Source of the DNA: Neisseriaceae bacterium
Lineage (GTDB): Bacteria > Pseudomonadota > Gammaproteobacteria > Burkholderiales > Neisseriaceae
Direction: 5' to 3'
NCBI GenBank assembly: GCA_016864895.1
Contig: CP046107.1
Location: 1,247,741 to 1,311,740, forward strand
DNA: 64,000 nucleotides
Position 1 is the stretch's first letter, and the number at the start of each line of letters is the position of its first letter. The notes beneath the pieces were generated by a model, which worked only from the letters and a program-made list of their open reading frames with translations, had not been told where the DNA came from and searched no databases. Made by a program: the position numbers and the translations under genes. Shown one piece after another: positions 8,256 through 17,278 of the stretch.

Positions 8256-9488
8256 TTATCTTTTTTCTAAATCATTTAACAGTTTTACAATGGATTTTCC
8301 GATTGCGATTGCAAAATTGACTGGTACGGCGTTTCCAATTTGTTTATAAATCTGTGTCATTGTTCCTTTAAAAATCCAGTCATCAGGGAAAGTTTGAATC
8401 CTTGCATACTCCCTTGTTGTTAAAGGTCTGTTTTCACTTGGATGGCAACGTTCAGTTTGCTTCTGTGCTGGTGCACAGGTTAAAGTAAGAGATGGTTTAT
8501 CCCAAGATAAACGTCTAGCCATTCCTGTTTTACCACCACCTAAATAAAAACTACCTTTCATATATTCCATTTGTAATTCCAATGGGAGATCTCGCCAGTA
8601 TCCCCCCTCAGGTACACAAGACATAATTTCTTCTTTTCGTACTGGGTATTTTTGCCCTGGAGAATCTGGAACATTTGAATCATATAAAATTCCTTTTTTC
8701 AAAGCATCTCTCACGGTGACAATTTTTTTAAAATATGATGGCCGTTCGAATTTTGCTTTGTCAGCTAACTCATTTCTAACACCAATTAGAATAAATCGTT
8801 CTCGTTTTTGAGGAACTTTATACATCATTGTTTTATAAACATGCTTTTCAATTATTGAATATCCCAATTCTTTGATAAATTCGATGATTATCAATAGTGT
8901 TTTTCCACCATTATCACTTTCTAGACCTTTTACGTTTTCAATAAGGAAAACCTTAGGTCTAATTTCTTGAATTGCTCTAAGCATTTGAAAAACAAGTGTT
9001 CCACGAATATCATATAGCCCTAACTTTTTCCCTGCGTAAGAAAAAGGCTGGCATGGAAAACCACCAGTCAACAAATCGACATTATCTTTAAATTTTGTAA
9101 AATCAATATTGCAAATATCTTCATGAATTACATTCCAATGGGGTCTGTTCGTTTTAAGAGTGTCACAAGGAGCTTTTTCAAGCTCATTTAACATTAATGA
9201 TTTAAAACCAGCTTTTTCCAAACCAAGAGCTAACCCACCTCCACCAGCAAAAAGTTCAATTAGGCTATAATCTCTAATTGGTTTAATAGATATTTGTTCA
9301 TCCCATGTAGAATTGAACATTTGATTAAACTCATGGAATACTTCTAATTGTTTTCTTGTATAGGGTTTTTGATATTTATCTGGGTTAAGTTCTGGCACAA
9401 GCTTACCGTTATTAACCCAACTAATAACATTACGCTTTGATACTGAAAGAACATCAGCAATAGTTTCTGCTGAGAAAAATAAATCCAT
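8256..9488 (-). CDS. DNA (cytosine-5-)-methyltransferase with N-terminal helix-turn-helix, type II RM
   Basis: A 410-residue C5 methyltransferase. Seen: motif I ELFAGGGGLALGLEKAGF (79-95), motif IV GGFPCQPFS with catalytic Cys146, motif VI ENV (184-186), motif VIII QKRERFILIGVR, then a target-recognition region, motif IX around RPLTTREYARIQTFPDDW, and motif X QIGNAVPVNFA. Residues 1-50 form an excisionase/MerR-like helix-turn-helix (AETIADVLSVSKRNVISWVN), which suggests that the enzyme also binds DNA as a regulator. It is divergent from the endonuclease gene with 86 bp between starts, the expected place for an autorepressor site. It protects host DNA by methylating the cognate site, possibly a GG(N/W)CC-type sequence judging by the partner. 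Confidence 0.93.
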   Translation of the reverse strand: MDLFFSAETIADVLSVSKRNVISWVNNGKLVPELNPDKYQKPYTRKQLEVFHEFNQMFNSTWDEQISIKPIRDYSLIELFAGGGGLALGLEKAGFKSLMLNELEKAPCDTLKTNRPHWNVIHEDICNIDFTKFKDNVDLLTGGFPCQPFSYAGKKLGLYDIRGTLVFQMLRAIQEIRPKVFLIENVKGLESDNGGKTLLIIIEFIKELGYSIIEKHVYKTMMYKVPQKRERFILIGVRNELADKAKFERPSYFKKIVTVRDALKKGILYDSNVPDSPGQKYPVRKEEIMSCVPEGGYWRDLPLELQMEYMKGSFYLGGGKTGMARRLSWDKPSLTLTCAPAQKQTERCHPSENRPLTTREYARIQTFPDDWIFKGTMTQIYKQIGNAVPVNFAIAIGKSIVKLLNDLEKR

Positions 9489-9574
9489 TTAAGGAAACCT
9501 TTACTTTATAGCCGATGTAAGTAATTATACAATTTTTACAATACCAGGCTCTGTACTTTTTATGGAATAAAACA
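9489..9574. promoter_or_regulatory. divergent intergenic region of the RM cassette
   Basis: An 86-bp gap between the starts of the methyltransferase (leftward) and endonuclease (rightward), so it must hold both promoters. The helix-turn-helix on the methyltransferase makes this the likely operator for coordinated expression. I cannot define a symmetric operator by eye. Confidence 0.4.
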
Positions 9575-10324
9575 ATGATATTTATCCGCAGAGAAATTAA
9601 GGAAATTATTATTTCATTAGTCAAAGAAACTCTTAGTACAGAGAGTAGCAAAAAAGATCTCAGACAAAATACAATTGATGTATTTTCTCAAGTACTCGAA
9701 TGTACAATTTTAGATCTTTCAAAAGATGAGTGGGAGGAAAGAGAACTCACAAGGCAAACGCAAAAAACCTTACAAAACAAAGTTGGAGAATTACATCAGA
9801 AGATTTTAGGTACTATTGATGGTATACAGGATTTAGGAGTTGGTAAGATTATTGATTTGAAAGGTTCTAATTTTATTGCCGAAATAAAAAATAAACACAA
9901 TACAACCAAAGGAAATCATAAAGTAGCAATTTATGATGACTTAGAACAATCTTTATCATCTGCTGATGAAAATACAATTGGGTATTATGTTGAGATTTTA
10001 CCACCTAATGGTAAACTTTATGACAAACCATTTATACCATCAGATAATAAAACTAATTCTAGACGACCTGAGAATGACAGAATCAGACAAATTGATGGGA
10101 AAACTTTTTATGAAAAAGTTACAGGAAATCCAAGTGCCTTAGAGGAATTATATAAAATGTTACCTGGAATAACTGCTGAAATTATTAAAGAGGAATTTGG
10201 ACAAGAAAGAGATATCTCGAAGGTAGTTGCTCAAGATGAATTCGATTTTATTTACAAAAATAACAGAGTAAATGAATATGTTAATCAACAACCAGAACCA
10301 AAAATTGAGTTATCTCAGGCTTAA
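9575..10324 (+). CDS. Eco47II-family type II restriction endonuclease
   Basis: A 249-residue enzyme resembling Eco47II/Sau96I-type endonucleases. Seen: GELHQKILGTIDGIQDLGVG (71-90), then a PD-(D/E)xK core with Asp94 (IIDLK) and Glu103-x-Lys105 (FIAEIKNKHN), and the conserved KPFIPSDN and GKTFYEKVTGNPSALEELY blocks. It cleaves unmodified DNA; family members recognise GGNCC or GGWCC, so specificity here is inferred. It pairs with the divergent methyltransferase. The reading frame stays open past its TAA for another 125 codons (see next gene), so the present stop may be secondary. Confidence 0.8.
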   Translation: MIFIRREIKEIIISLVKETLSTESSKKDLRQNTIDVFSQVLECTILDLSKDEWEERELTRQTQKTLQNKVGELHQKILGTIDGIQDLGVGKIIDLKGSNFIAEIKNKHNTTKGNHKVAIYDDLEQSLSSADENTIGYYVEILPPNGKLYDKPFIPSDNKTNSRRPENDRIRQIDGKTFYEKVTGNPSALEELYKMLPGITAEIIKEEFGQERDISKVVAQDEFDFIYKNNRVNEYVNQQPEPKIELSQA

Positions 10325-10393
10325 AAAATTGAGAACTCTCTTAATTCACAGCACACTAATCTTCTAATAAAGGATATTGAAATTAAAGAATTA

Positions 10394-10699
10394 ATGAAAA
10401 ATCTTCCTGATCATACTTTTACACCAAATGACAAACAGAAATATTTCAATTTTTTAAAAAAGATTGGGACTTGGAACAAGGATAAAGGTAATGCTTTCGA
10501 GATAGATTTAGAATATCGAGGTCTTGTGGTCGAGAAATTAAAAACTGCCGATATCACTAAGGATAAGTATGCGGAATTAAAAATTGCCCTCTCCAAGTAT
10601 TTTAAAGAGAGTTTATCTGACTATTTGGATAAGAAAATAGAGAGAGATAAAATTATAATGAATAAAATATTTGCTAAAAAACAAGATATTGAGAAATAA
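10394..10699 (+). CDS. hypothetical protein in frame downstream of the endonuclease
   Basis: A 101-residue lysine-rich helical protein (YFNFLKKIGTWNKDKGNAFE, then LKTADITKDKYAELKIALSKY). It is in the same frame as the endonuclease: the 23 codons between the endonuclease TAA and this ATG contain no stop and look coding (SLNSQHTNLLIKDIEIKEL). It may be the separated C-terminal part of a once longer endonuclease, a small subunit, or a control protein. No helix-turn-helix like classical C proteins is evident. Function unknown. Confidence 0.55.
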   Translation: MKNLPDHTFTPNDKQKYFNFLKKIGTWNKDKGNAFEIDLEYRGLVVEKLKTADITKDKYAELKIALSKYFKESLSDYLDKKIERDKIIMNKIFAKKQDIEK

Positions 10700-11149
10700 A
10701 TTAGTTGATTTATTATTGGTGTAATTTACCATTCTTTCTATAAAGCCCCATGATTCATGGATGGGTATGATAGCAATAATTTTAAGAGAGAAAAAGGGAA
10801 AAAATTAGTGATTAGTGAGCAAAATATCTCTCATTTTCCTATATTTGCATTCTTGCATATAGATGTTAGTCTCAACAAATTTAATTTTGTTTTAGTACGG
10901 TAGGTGAATTTCCCACAAGGCAAATGTAAAACTCAAAGGGCTCAATGAAAATATCCAAATTGCCTGTATCAAATAATAAGTCTCGATTACAATAGATTTT
11001 TAATATTATGTTTTATTATATTTTTATGTTTTATTATATTTCTACCTTTTGTTTTCAACCATCACTCAACTTCAATATTAAAAAACGCAAGGCTAATTGT
11101 TGAGGTGTAATTGTGTCTTGACAATTGCTTGCCAACATGGATTTACCAC
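10700..11149. other. intergenic, nothing recognised
   Basis: AT-rich, stops in all frames. A short direct repeat TTTTATGTTTTATTATATTT-like run lies near 11010-11045. No gene or RNA seen. Confidence 0.4.
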
Positions 11150-11158
11150 TAAGTGACC

Positions 11159-11214
11159 AAATTGACGCCGCATTCCCTCTCTTAGGCGTTAGCCAAGAGA
11201 AGGGTCAAGGCGTC
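11159..11214. repeat. IS605-type left-end hairpin
   Basis: GACGCC (11164-11169) pairs with GGCGTC (11209-11214), with an inner stem CCCTCTCTT / AAGAGAAGGG. The end overlaps the tnpA stop codon. Subterminal hairpins of this kind are what the Y1 transposase recognises. Confidence 0.7.
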
Positions 11215-11642
11215 CTTGATTTTTTCTTTTTTCTAGTATGTTCAACCGTTCCTTGTTTTTCAACATAAGCTTTTACTACCTCTAATGTAGCTCCTCCTAC
11301 CGAAGAAACAAGATAAGCACGATGCCAGAACACAGGCTTCCAATAGAATTGGCCTAAATGTTCGGCAAATCGGTTCCTAACACGACGAGAACTTGCTGTC
11401 TTTAGGTTATTAATCAATGTCGATAGATTAAGAGCAGGATGGATACTAATCAACATATGAACGTGATCAGGCTCTCCCCCGAATTCGATTAACTCACAAC
11501 GCCAAGCCATAAGGATTTGAGCAAAGGTTTCTTTTAAGTAATCAAGTAAGTTATGAGTAAGTACTTTACGCCTGTATTTGGTAACAAAGACGACATGTAA
11601 CTTAATATTATAAACAGCATGTGAGCTTGATCTATTATCCAT
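11205..11642 (-). CDS. tnpA: IS200/IS605-family transposase TnpA (Y1 HUH)
   Basis: A 145-residue single-strand transposase. The HUH motif is HVH at His60/His62 (GGEPDHVHMLI) and the catalytic tyrosine is Tyr126 (EVVKAYVEKQ, with Gln130). Length and order match intact family members. It cuts and rejoins single-stranded element ends at subterminal hairpins. It is divergent from tnpB, 44 bp between starts, and its stop lies inside the left-end hairpin. Confidence 0.95.
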   Translation of the reverse strand: MDNRSSSHAVYNIKLHVVFVTKYRRKVLTHNLLDYLKETFAQILMAWRCELIEFGGEPDHVHMLISIHPALNLSTLINNLKTASSRRVRNRFAEHLGQFYWKPVFWHRAYLVSSVGGATLEVVKAYVEKQGTVEHTRKKKKSRTP

Positions 11643-11686
11643 TTTTTTTATGTTACTTAAATGTTTTAAGTGTATAATAGCATATC

Positions 11687-13114
11687 ATGGAGACCGGATT
11701 TTGCTTTCGTTGTTACCCTACATTGCCACAACAAAAACTGTTATTGCAATGGATAGGTTGTCAACGTTTCATTTACAATGCTAAAGTCAATGAAGATCTT
11801 TATTTCCGTACATTTGCTAAGAAATCACTCGCATTAACCGGACAGTTTGCACCTATAGATCAAAAATACAGTCATTTTAAAACGGAACTAACCCCTTGGT
11901 TAAAAGAAGTTCCTTCTCATATATTACGTAATGGTGCGTTTTTATGGAAACAAGCTTATAGTCGATTTTTTAATCGACTAGGTGGTCGACCTAAGATAAA
12001 AAGAAAATCTGGGAGGCAATCGGTATATATTACCGGTGAGTTATTTAATTTCATTGCTAATACGGATGAAAATACCGGTGAAGTAACTTATCAGCTGACA
12101 TTAGGGAATAAGAAGTTTCCCATTGGTGTATTAGCATATGTTGCTCATCGTCCACATTATATCCCTAAATCGATTACTATTTCGGTCATATCAGGTAAAT
12201 GGTATCTTTCATTTTGTAATGTAGATGAGCAAATATCAATCAAACCGGAAGAGATAGCAGAAGAATTAAAGCAATGGTCAAAAGAAGAACTAGCAAACGT
12301 GACTATTGGGATTGATAGAGGAGTGGTTAAGCCGATTTGTTGTAGTACATCGCATGACTTTGATATTTTACCAAAGCAAATTAAAAGAATAGACAAAAAA
12401 GAACGTTTGCGTATTCGTTGGCAACGTAAAATGGCACGTCGTCATAAAGGATCTAGTGGGTGGAAAGCCCAAATGAGGGTAGCTAAAACCTATGAATATG
12501 CTCGAGAAGTAAGGAAAGATTTTGCACACAAAGTGAGTTATGCACTAAGCAATGATCCTTGCGTTAGGCTGGTGGTTTTTGAGGATCTTAAAATAAACAA
12601 TATGACCAAAAAACCCAAACCCAAGCAAGATCAATCGGGCAAATATATCCATAATGGAGCACGAAGAAAAGCAGGTCTCAATAAAAGTATCTTAGCGTCT
12701 ATGTGGGGAAAGATACACACATGGACAAAATATAAAGCACTTAGAAACAATAAACTGGTGGTAGAAGTTCCGGCACACTATTCATCACAGGCATGTAGTC
12801 ATTGTGGCTATACTGCTTCTGACAATCGGCGTTCACAATCCGAATTTGTCTGCCAAAGCTGTGGATTTGCTATTAATGCGGATGTTAACGCAAGTCGAGT
12901 GATTGCCAAACGAGGAGTTGAGATGATCTTATCGGGAACATATCAAGCCAAAGCTAAGAAAAGGATAAAGAAAGAAAAACAGGTAGGGGCGGTTTACTCC
13001 GAACCGTTACCAGTAATGGTAACTACGCCGAATGAGATTGGTAAGCCACAGTTTGGGATAGACCCCAATTGTGCAATAGTCGTTGACTTCGGAAACCCAC
13101 TCTACAAGCCATAG
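11687..13114 (+). CDS. tnpB: TnpB, RNA-guided RuvC-like nuclease of IS605 element
   Basis: A 475-residue TnpB. N-terminal helix-turn-helix region (LPQQKLLLQWIGCQRFIYNA), RuvC-I Asp near 210 (TIGIDRGV), RuvC-II Glu near 299 (VVFEDLKINN), a four-cysteine zinc ribbon (CSHCG near 370 and CQSCG near 388), and RuvC-III Asp near 399 (INADVNASRVI). All catalytic residues are present. TnpB proteins cut DNA guided by an omega-RNA made from the element's right end, which here overlaps the tnpB 3' end. The TAG stop falls within the right-end hairpin. Confidence 0.95.
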   Translation: METGFCFRCYPTLPQQKLLLQWIGCQRFIYNAKVNEDLYFRTFAKKSLALTGQFAPIDQKYSHFKTELTPWLKEVPSHILRNGAFLWKQAYSRFFNRLGGRPKIKRKSGRQSVYITGELFNFIANTDENTGEVTYQLTLGNKKFPIGVLAYVAHRPHYIPKSITISVISGKWYLSFCNVDEQISIKPEEIAEELKQWSKEELANVTIGIDRGVVKPICCSTSHDFDILPKQIKRIDKKERLRIRWQRKMARRHKGSSGWKAQMRVAKTYEYAREVRKDFAHKVSYALSNDPCVRLVVFEDLKINNMTKKPKPKQDQSGKYIHNGARRKAGLNKSILASMWGKIHTWTKYKALRNNKLVVEVPAHYSSQACSHCGYTASDNRRSQSEFVCQSCGFAINADVNASRVIAKRGVEMILSGTYQAKAKKRIKKEKQVGAVYSEPLPVMVTTPNEIGKPQFGIDPNCAIVVDFGNPLYKP

Positions 13115-13127
13115 GCTTTAGAGTGGG
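13096..13127 (+). repeat. IS605-type right-end hairpin (omega-RNA scaffold candidate)
   Basis: CCCACTCTA pairs with TTAGAGTGGG, with a nested AAGCC-ATA-GGCTT hairpin. In TnpB systems the guide RNA scaffold ends at the right end and the flanking host bases act as guide, so the bases after about 13137 would be the guide for this copy. Confidence 0.6.
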
Positions 13128-13137
13128 AGTATTCATT

Positions 13138-13965
13138 TTCTTATTGTTCGATCTTGCTTCATACCATGATTTTTGTCAATTTGTGAATAGGCTTATAAAC
13201 CAGCTAAAACGATTACTTTATGTTTTATACCTTTTTTATGACCAAGTTATTTAATTTGGTTGAGATGTCTAATAAACATCTAGCTCATTAGGAACACTAA
13301 TAGTCTAGTTTAGGTCTTTGATGCTATTGTAGTGCATATTAAATCTGCTTACATCTTAAAGTCATCAACTGTTATTCCACTCAAGTACTAAACAAATTCC
13401 CTATTTCATTATCAATGCAATCTCTGGTAGAAAATTTTTTAAATAAAAAAGCTGATAATTGATCCCAAGATATAACAAAGTACACGAAATTTTTCTTTGA
13501 AATATTTTTTTGTATTCACTCTGTAGTTTTAGAACCAAAAAGGTTAAAAATGATATCCTATCTTAAAAAAATGGATATAAGATCAGAGTTTTATCAGTTA
13601 TAATTGCACACATTTTTTGAATTTTCATATGTAACAAACAAATTGTTTAATTTTCTGGGATTTTTCTGATCCAGTAGAATCAATAATCGAAAATGAATAT
13701 TTTTTAATTTATAATCTAAACATATAACAAGCACTGCTCGAAAAAGGGCTCATGTGTATTAGCAGTAAATATGAAGTTGGGTGAAAAAACGATGACTCGA
13801 AAGTATTATCCGACACGGGAACCGGTAATCCATGGAATCAAAAAAATCACTATCAATGATATATATTTTATTGTACTTAAATTCTAGTAAAAAAACAAAA
13901 AATACGTTTTAGTGTCTAAAAAATACTTTCAAATGTATTTTTGGATATTGGGTGATGATTTTATG
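13138..13965. other. intergenic, no gene recognised
   Basis: Stops in all frames, scattered short ORFs only. No hairpin-T-run terminator or RNA signature noticed. Confidence 0.4.
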
Positions 13966-14379
13966 CTAAAAATAAAAGATGACAATTTTTCTAAATTTAA
14001 TAATTAAGACGTTAAAATATAAATAATCATTTAATGCCTTTTCAACAGCACCACTGAATGTTTTAATGTCTGTTTTATTTCGTTTATTCTTGAAAGCTAT
14101 TAATTCAATTTTATCAACTAAATTGGCAGGCAAATTAACACTTTTTCTGATGTGATGATTGCTAGAGTAATCATCTTATAAATCTTTATCGTAAGGGGTA
14201 TCAGCTAATTTTTGAGCTAATAATTCTGCTTGACTAACAATCCTCACTGTAAGTTTATGCTCTAAATAAGAGGGGAGAATCAGTGTTTTATTTGATTCTT
14301 GTTGTAAATATATACCCTGTACTAGAATATTATAAAAATAAAATACAATAGTAGTTATGACACAAAACTTAATCATCAT
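13966..14379 (-). pseudogene. plasmid ribbon-helix-helix protein gene interrupted by in-frame stop
   Basis: From ATG 14379 the frame reads to TAA (14178-14176; ...AQKLADTPYDKDL), then resumes in the same frame as DDYSSNHHIRKSVNLPANLV, then DKIELIAFKNKRN and TFSGAVEKALNDYL, to TAG at 13966. The second half is a ribbon-helix-helix pattern (strand RKSVNLP, helix VDKIELIAFKN, helix FSGAVEKALNDYL) as in plasmid partition and relaxosome regulators. A single TAA separates the halves, so the gene looks inactivated by one mutation. Confidence 0.5.
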
Positions 14380-15351
14380 AACTGTTCGTGCAAGATTTTA
14401 CATTTCTCTAAAAAATACATTCTAAGGCATACAAAATATTTTCTAATTATTGGATGAAAAAAATAGTAAACAAATATAATGAGTATTGTTTTATTCCCAA
14501 TAACACGACATTAGCCAAAGGTTTTACGATAAAAATTATGGCATTTTCTGTCTATAGTGACCACTTAGTGGGAATAGATAATAAAACAGCTTGAAGAATT
14601 ATATAGGTTATTTTTTGTTGTGGCAGAATATATCGAACTATTACAATTGGCTATGTTATCTAATACATAAAGGGTTCACCAATTATTAAATATTGAGCTA
14701 ATATGATAGCGAAAACTTTGGATATGATCATCAGTTGCGTGAAATTCATTCTATAGCTTAAATCTATAGAGGATAGTTGGCGTTTTGCATTAACCAGTAT
14801 TATACTGGTAAATGACAATGAATGATGAGGTAAGAGTGGGAGACCCAAGTAATTTAATAGATGCCAGTTACATTTATCATCTCTGTTCCCCAAGACTCAG
14901 CACTATGGGATAGTGTTAAAATATTTGTATTTTCCCCCATCTATTCCATCATATATTAATATTCTAAAATTTTTTCCACCCTTAATATTAGTAGAAATAA
15001 ACCGAAGTCACCAGATCCTATATCTCCAGCAGTAGCTATTAGATCTCTCATCTGTAGTAACAGTAACTTCGATTTTATAGCCTCCCTTATTAGAACTATT
15101 ACTGATTTTGACAGTTAGGTTATCACCTCTGGTAATGCAGAAAAAATAAAAGGTACATATCTTACGTCTGTACGCCGTTATTATTACCTCATATAGGTGC
15201 TATATCATTGCACATACCATATTAAAAATGAAAAATTTTTAATTATTTTATGAAATATGATTTAACTACGTTATTTCATAATATACAATTATTGAGTAAA
15301 AATTCAAATATTAATTTTGGAATAGAACCAATAGAAGTTTATGAATAAATT
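14380..15351. other. intergenic, no gene recognised
   Basis: No supported gene. A 77-codon minus-strand ORF near 14660-14893 has no recognisable pattern and is not accepted. Confidence 0.4.
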
Positions 15352-15402
15352 GACACCAAGTTTATCCTCTTAGGCATTAGCTAAGAAAGAAAACATGGTG
15401 TC
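15352..15402. repeat. solo IS605-type end hairpin
   Basis: GACACC (15352-15357) pairs with GGTGTC (15397-15402), with CCTCTTAGGCATTAGC inside and an AAATTGAC leader just before. It matches the left end at 11159-11214 and the remnant at 3785-3840. No attached transposase. Confidence 0.6.
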
Positions 15403-15571
15403 AATCAATTTGTTATTAACTTATTCAGGATATCCACCTAGTTTATTGTATTATTTTCCAAAATCTATACGAAAAACTAGTGGCAGAAATTGTGCTAACA
15501 ACTTTATAAGATCATGATCCTAACTCAACAAATAAAAAAATATCGTAATATCTGCATAACATATTTTTATG

Positions 15572-16405
15572 TTATCTGGATAAATCTCTATCTTTATTTA
15601 AATTAGACTCTCGATTCTTTCTCATTTTTTCTAATGCTTTTAACGTTTGTTGTTGTTCATGTTGTTTATTGACCCTTTCGATAAATTCTTGTTCTTTAGG
15701 GCTCAGTTGTCTAGATATTTCTTTGTTGATAACTTCACTGGGCTTTCTTGTATCATCAGCTTTATAAATCGTAGTGAGCTGATTCAGATCTCTTCTGGCG
15801 GACATAGTAAAATCTTTAACCAGTCCAGACTCTTTAATTTTATCTGCTGTTTTTGCTAAACCATTTAACATTTCTTGAAATTTCTCATTAGTCACCACTC
15901 TGCCAGGTAAACCAGATTCTTTCATTGTATAATAACGATCAACAGTACTTGCTTTAGCAACATCCTTATGACATAAAACTATATGGGCATGTGTCTCATA
16001 ACCCGCTTCTTTGAATTGTTTTAATGTATTGGCCGGAGCCTCATAAGTTCTAAAAGTACCCTCAATAACGGCGTTTTTTTTGTCTTTAACAACTTGTTCA
16101 GATATTTTTTTAACCATTGCTCCAGCAAAATCATTAGTTTTAAACACCCAATCATCGCCATATCGTTCTTTAATCTCTGCAAATCTGGGGTGTCTCGTTC
16201 TGTAATTATCACCGGCAATTACATAAGTATTTTCTAAGGTATCAGTATAATTTGATTTACCAGAACCAGCCAGTCCTCCTAAAACGGTTACTTTAGGATT
16301 TGTTTGAGGTTTTATTGCAGTATATTGATTCTCTTCTAAAATCTCTTTTGATACCTGATCTAATTCTTCTTCTGAAAAATGAGTAATATTTTCTTTATTT
16401 TTCAT
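15572..16405 (-). CDS. zeta-type toxin (UDP-N-acetylglucosamine kinase family)
   Basis: A 277-residue zeta/PezT-like kinase. Walker A GLAGSGKS (44-51), Asp66 in AGDNYRTRHP (substrate/base region), and VIEGTFRT with Glu115 match the family. Zeta toxins phosphorylate UDP-GlcNAc and block cell-wall synthesis unless bound by an antitoxin; the role here is inferred from the family. The C-terminal third (residues about 215-277) is charged and helical (KEQEFIERVNKQHEQQQTLK) and longer than the core. Its start overlaps the upstream antitoxin gene by 11 nt, so the pair is translationally coupled. Confidence 0.88.
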   Translation of the reverse strand: MKNKENITHFSEEELDQVSKEILEENQYTAIKPQTNPKVTVLGGLAGSGKSNYTDTLENTYVIAGDNYRTRHPRFAEIKERYGDDWVFKTNDFAGAMVKKISEQVVKDKKNAVIEGTFRTYEAPANTLKQFKEAGYETHAHIVLCHKDVAKASTVDRYYTMKESGLPGRVVTNEKFQEMLNGLAKTADKIKESGLVKDFTMSARRDLNQLTTIYKADDTRKPSEVINKEISRQLSPKEQEFIERVNKQHEQQQTLKALEKMRKNRESNLNKDRDLSR

Positions 16406-16610
16406 AAGGAGCTCTCATCTTTCTAAGTATTTCTACTTCTTTGTAAAAATCCAAATCTTCAGCTTTAGAATGTAAGTAATTATATCCCATCTCTCCTACT
16501 TGTTTTGCTAATCTCTTCGTCTCATCTGTTTGGCCAGGAAATCTTCTAATAACTCCGGCAGTATAACTAGCTGCCTCGATTAATACCTCTTTTTCTATAA
16601 ACGTAGCCAT
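16395..16610 (-). CDS. small antitoxin of the zeta-type pair
   Basis: A 71-residue helical protein (VLIEAASYTAGVIRRFPGQT, then ETKRLAKQVGEMGYNYLHSK) directly upstream of, and overlapping, the zeta-type toxin gene. Position, size and helical nature fit an epsilon-like antitoxin that covers the kinase active site, but it is not clearly the classical epsilon or the PezA helix-turn-helix type. A strong AAAAAAGGAG site precedes the ATG. An unusual run of eight G (plus strand 16659-16666) lies about 50 bp upstream, near the expected promoter. Confidence 0.7.
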   Translation of the reverse strand: MATFIEKEVLIEAASYTAGVIRRFPGQTDETKRLAKQVGEMGYNYLHSKAEDLDFYKEVEILRKMRAPYEK

Positions 16611-16658
16611 CCTATTCTCCTTTTTTCATAAAATAAAGATATTAAAAGTGCAAGTTTA

Positions 16659-16666
16659 GGGGGGGG
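16659..16666. repeat. G8 homopolymer upstream of the toxin-antitoxin operon
   Basis: Eight consecutive G in otherwise AT-rich sequence, 49-56 bp upstream of the antitoxin ATG and just upstream of a TTGCAC that could serve as a -35 box. Such runs can vary in length by slippage and alter promoters. Confidence 0.5.
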
Positions 16667-16789
16667 AACCCACTAAAAATCCGGCTCTTTGTGCATATTG
16701 TAACATATAATATTAATATGAGAATATTTTTATGAAAGTTTAGTGAATAAAAAGATATGTAATAGATGATTACCCTCTGCATAAAAGTA

Positions 16790-17278
16790 AAGATAGCATT
16801 TACCTGCTATGACCGAAATAGTAATCGATTTAGGTATCTGATGAGGACGATGAGCAACGTATGTTAATACGCCAATAGGGTGGAGCTTCTTATTGCCTAA
16901 TGTGAGATGGTAAATCACTTCATCAGTGTTTTAATACGTATTAGCAGTGATATTAGCAGTGAATTAAATAATTTAATGGTAATAAACCGGTTGCCTCTCT
17001 GATTTCCTTTTTAGCTTGGGTCGACCACCTAGTCTATTAAAAAATCGACTATAAGCTTGTTTCCATAAAAGTGCACTTTAATATGTAATATATGAGAAGT
17101 AACTTCTTTAAATCAAGTAGTTAGTTCTATTTTAAAATGACTGTATTTTTGATCTATGGGTGTAAACTGTCCGGTTAATGAGAGTAGTTTTTTAGTAAAT
17201 GTACGGAAATAATGATCTTTATTGACTTTAGCATTGTCGATGAAATGTTAACAACGAAAGCAAAATCTGGTCTCCATA
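16790..17278 (-). pseudogene. decayed 5' half of tnpB (IS605-type)
   Basis: The minus strand from ATGGAGACCAGATTTTGCTT (about 17274) follows the first 160 codons of the intact tnpB at 11687, with deletions and stops. It ends in the recognisable HLTLGNKKLHPIGVLTYVAH and RPHQIPKSITISVIAGK pieces near 16795-16915. The C-terminal half and zinc ribbon are absent. Confidence 0.75.

Larger units (their letters stand above)
11150..13137. mobile_element. IS605-type insertion sequence, apparently intact (divergent tnpA and tnpB)
   Basis: A complete IS200/IS605-group element of about 2.0 kb: hairpin left end (11159-11214), tnpA leftward, tnpB rightward, and hairpin right end (13096-13127). Both transposase genes keep their catalytic residues. 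Related ends or pieces occur at 2884-3125, 3785-3840, 15352-15402, 16790-17278 and 38380-38440, so the family has been active in this region and this copy is the likely source. The exact ends and the insertion tetranucleotide cannot be fixed without an empty site. Confidence 0.8.

Noticed and set aside
14660..14893. 77-codon minus-strand ORF
   Set aside because: No domain, weak start, and surrounded by stop-rich decayed sequence.
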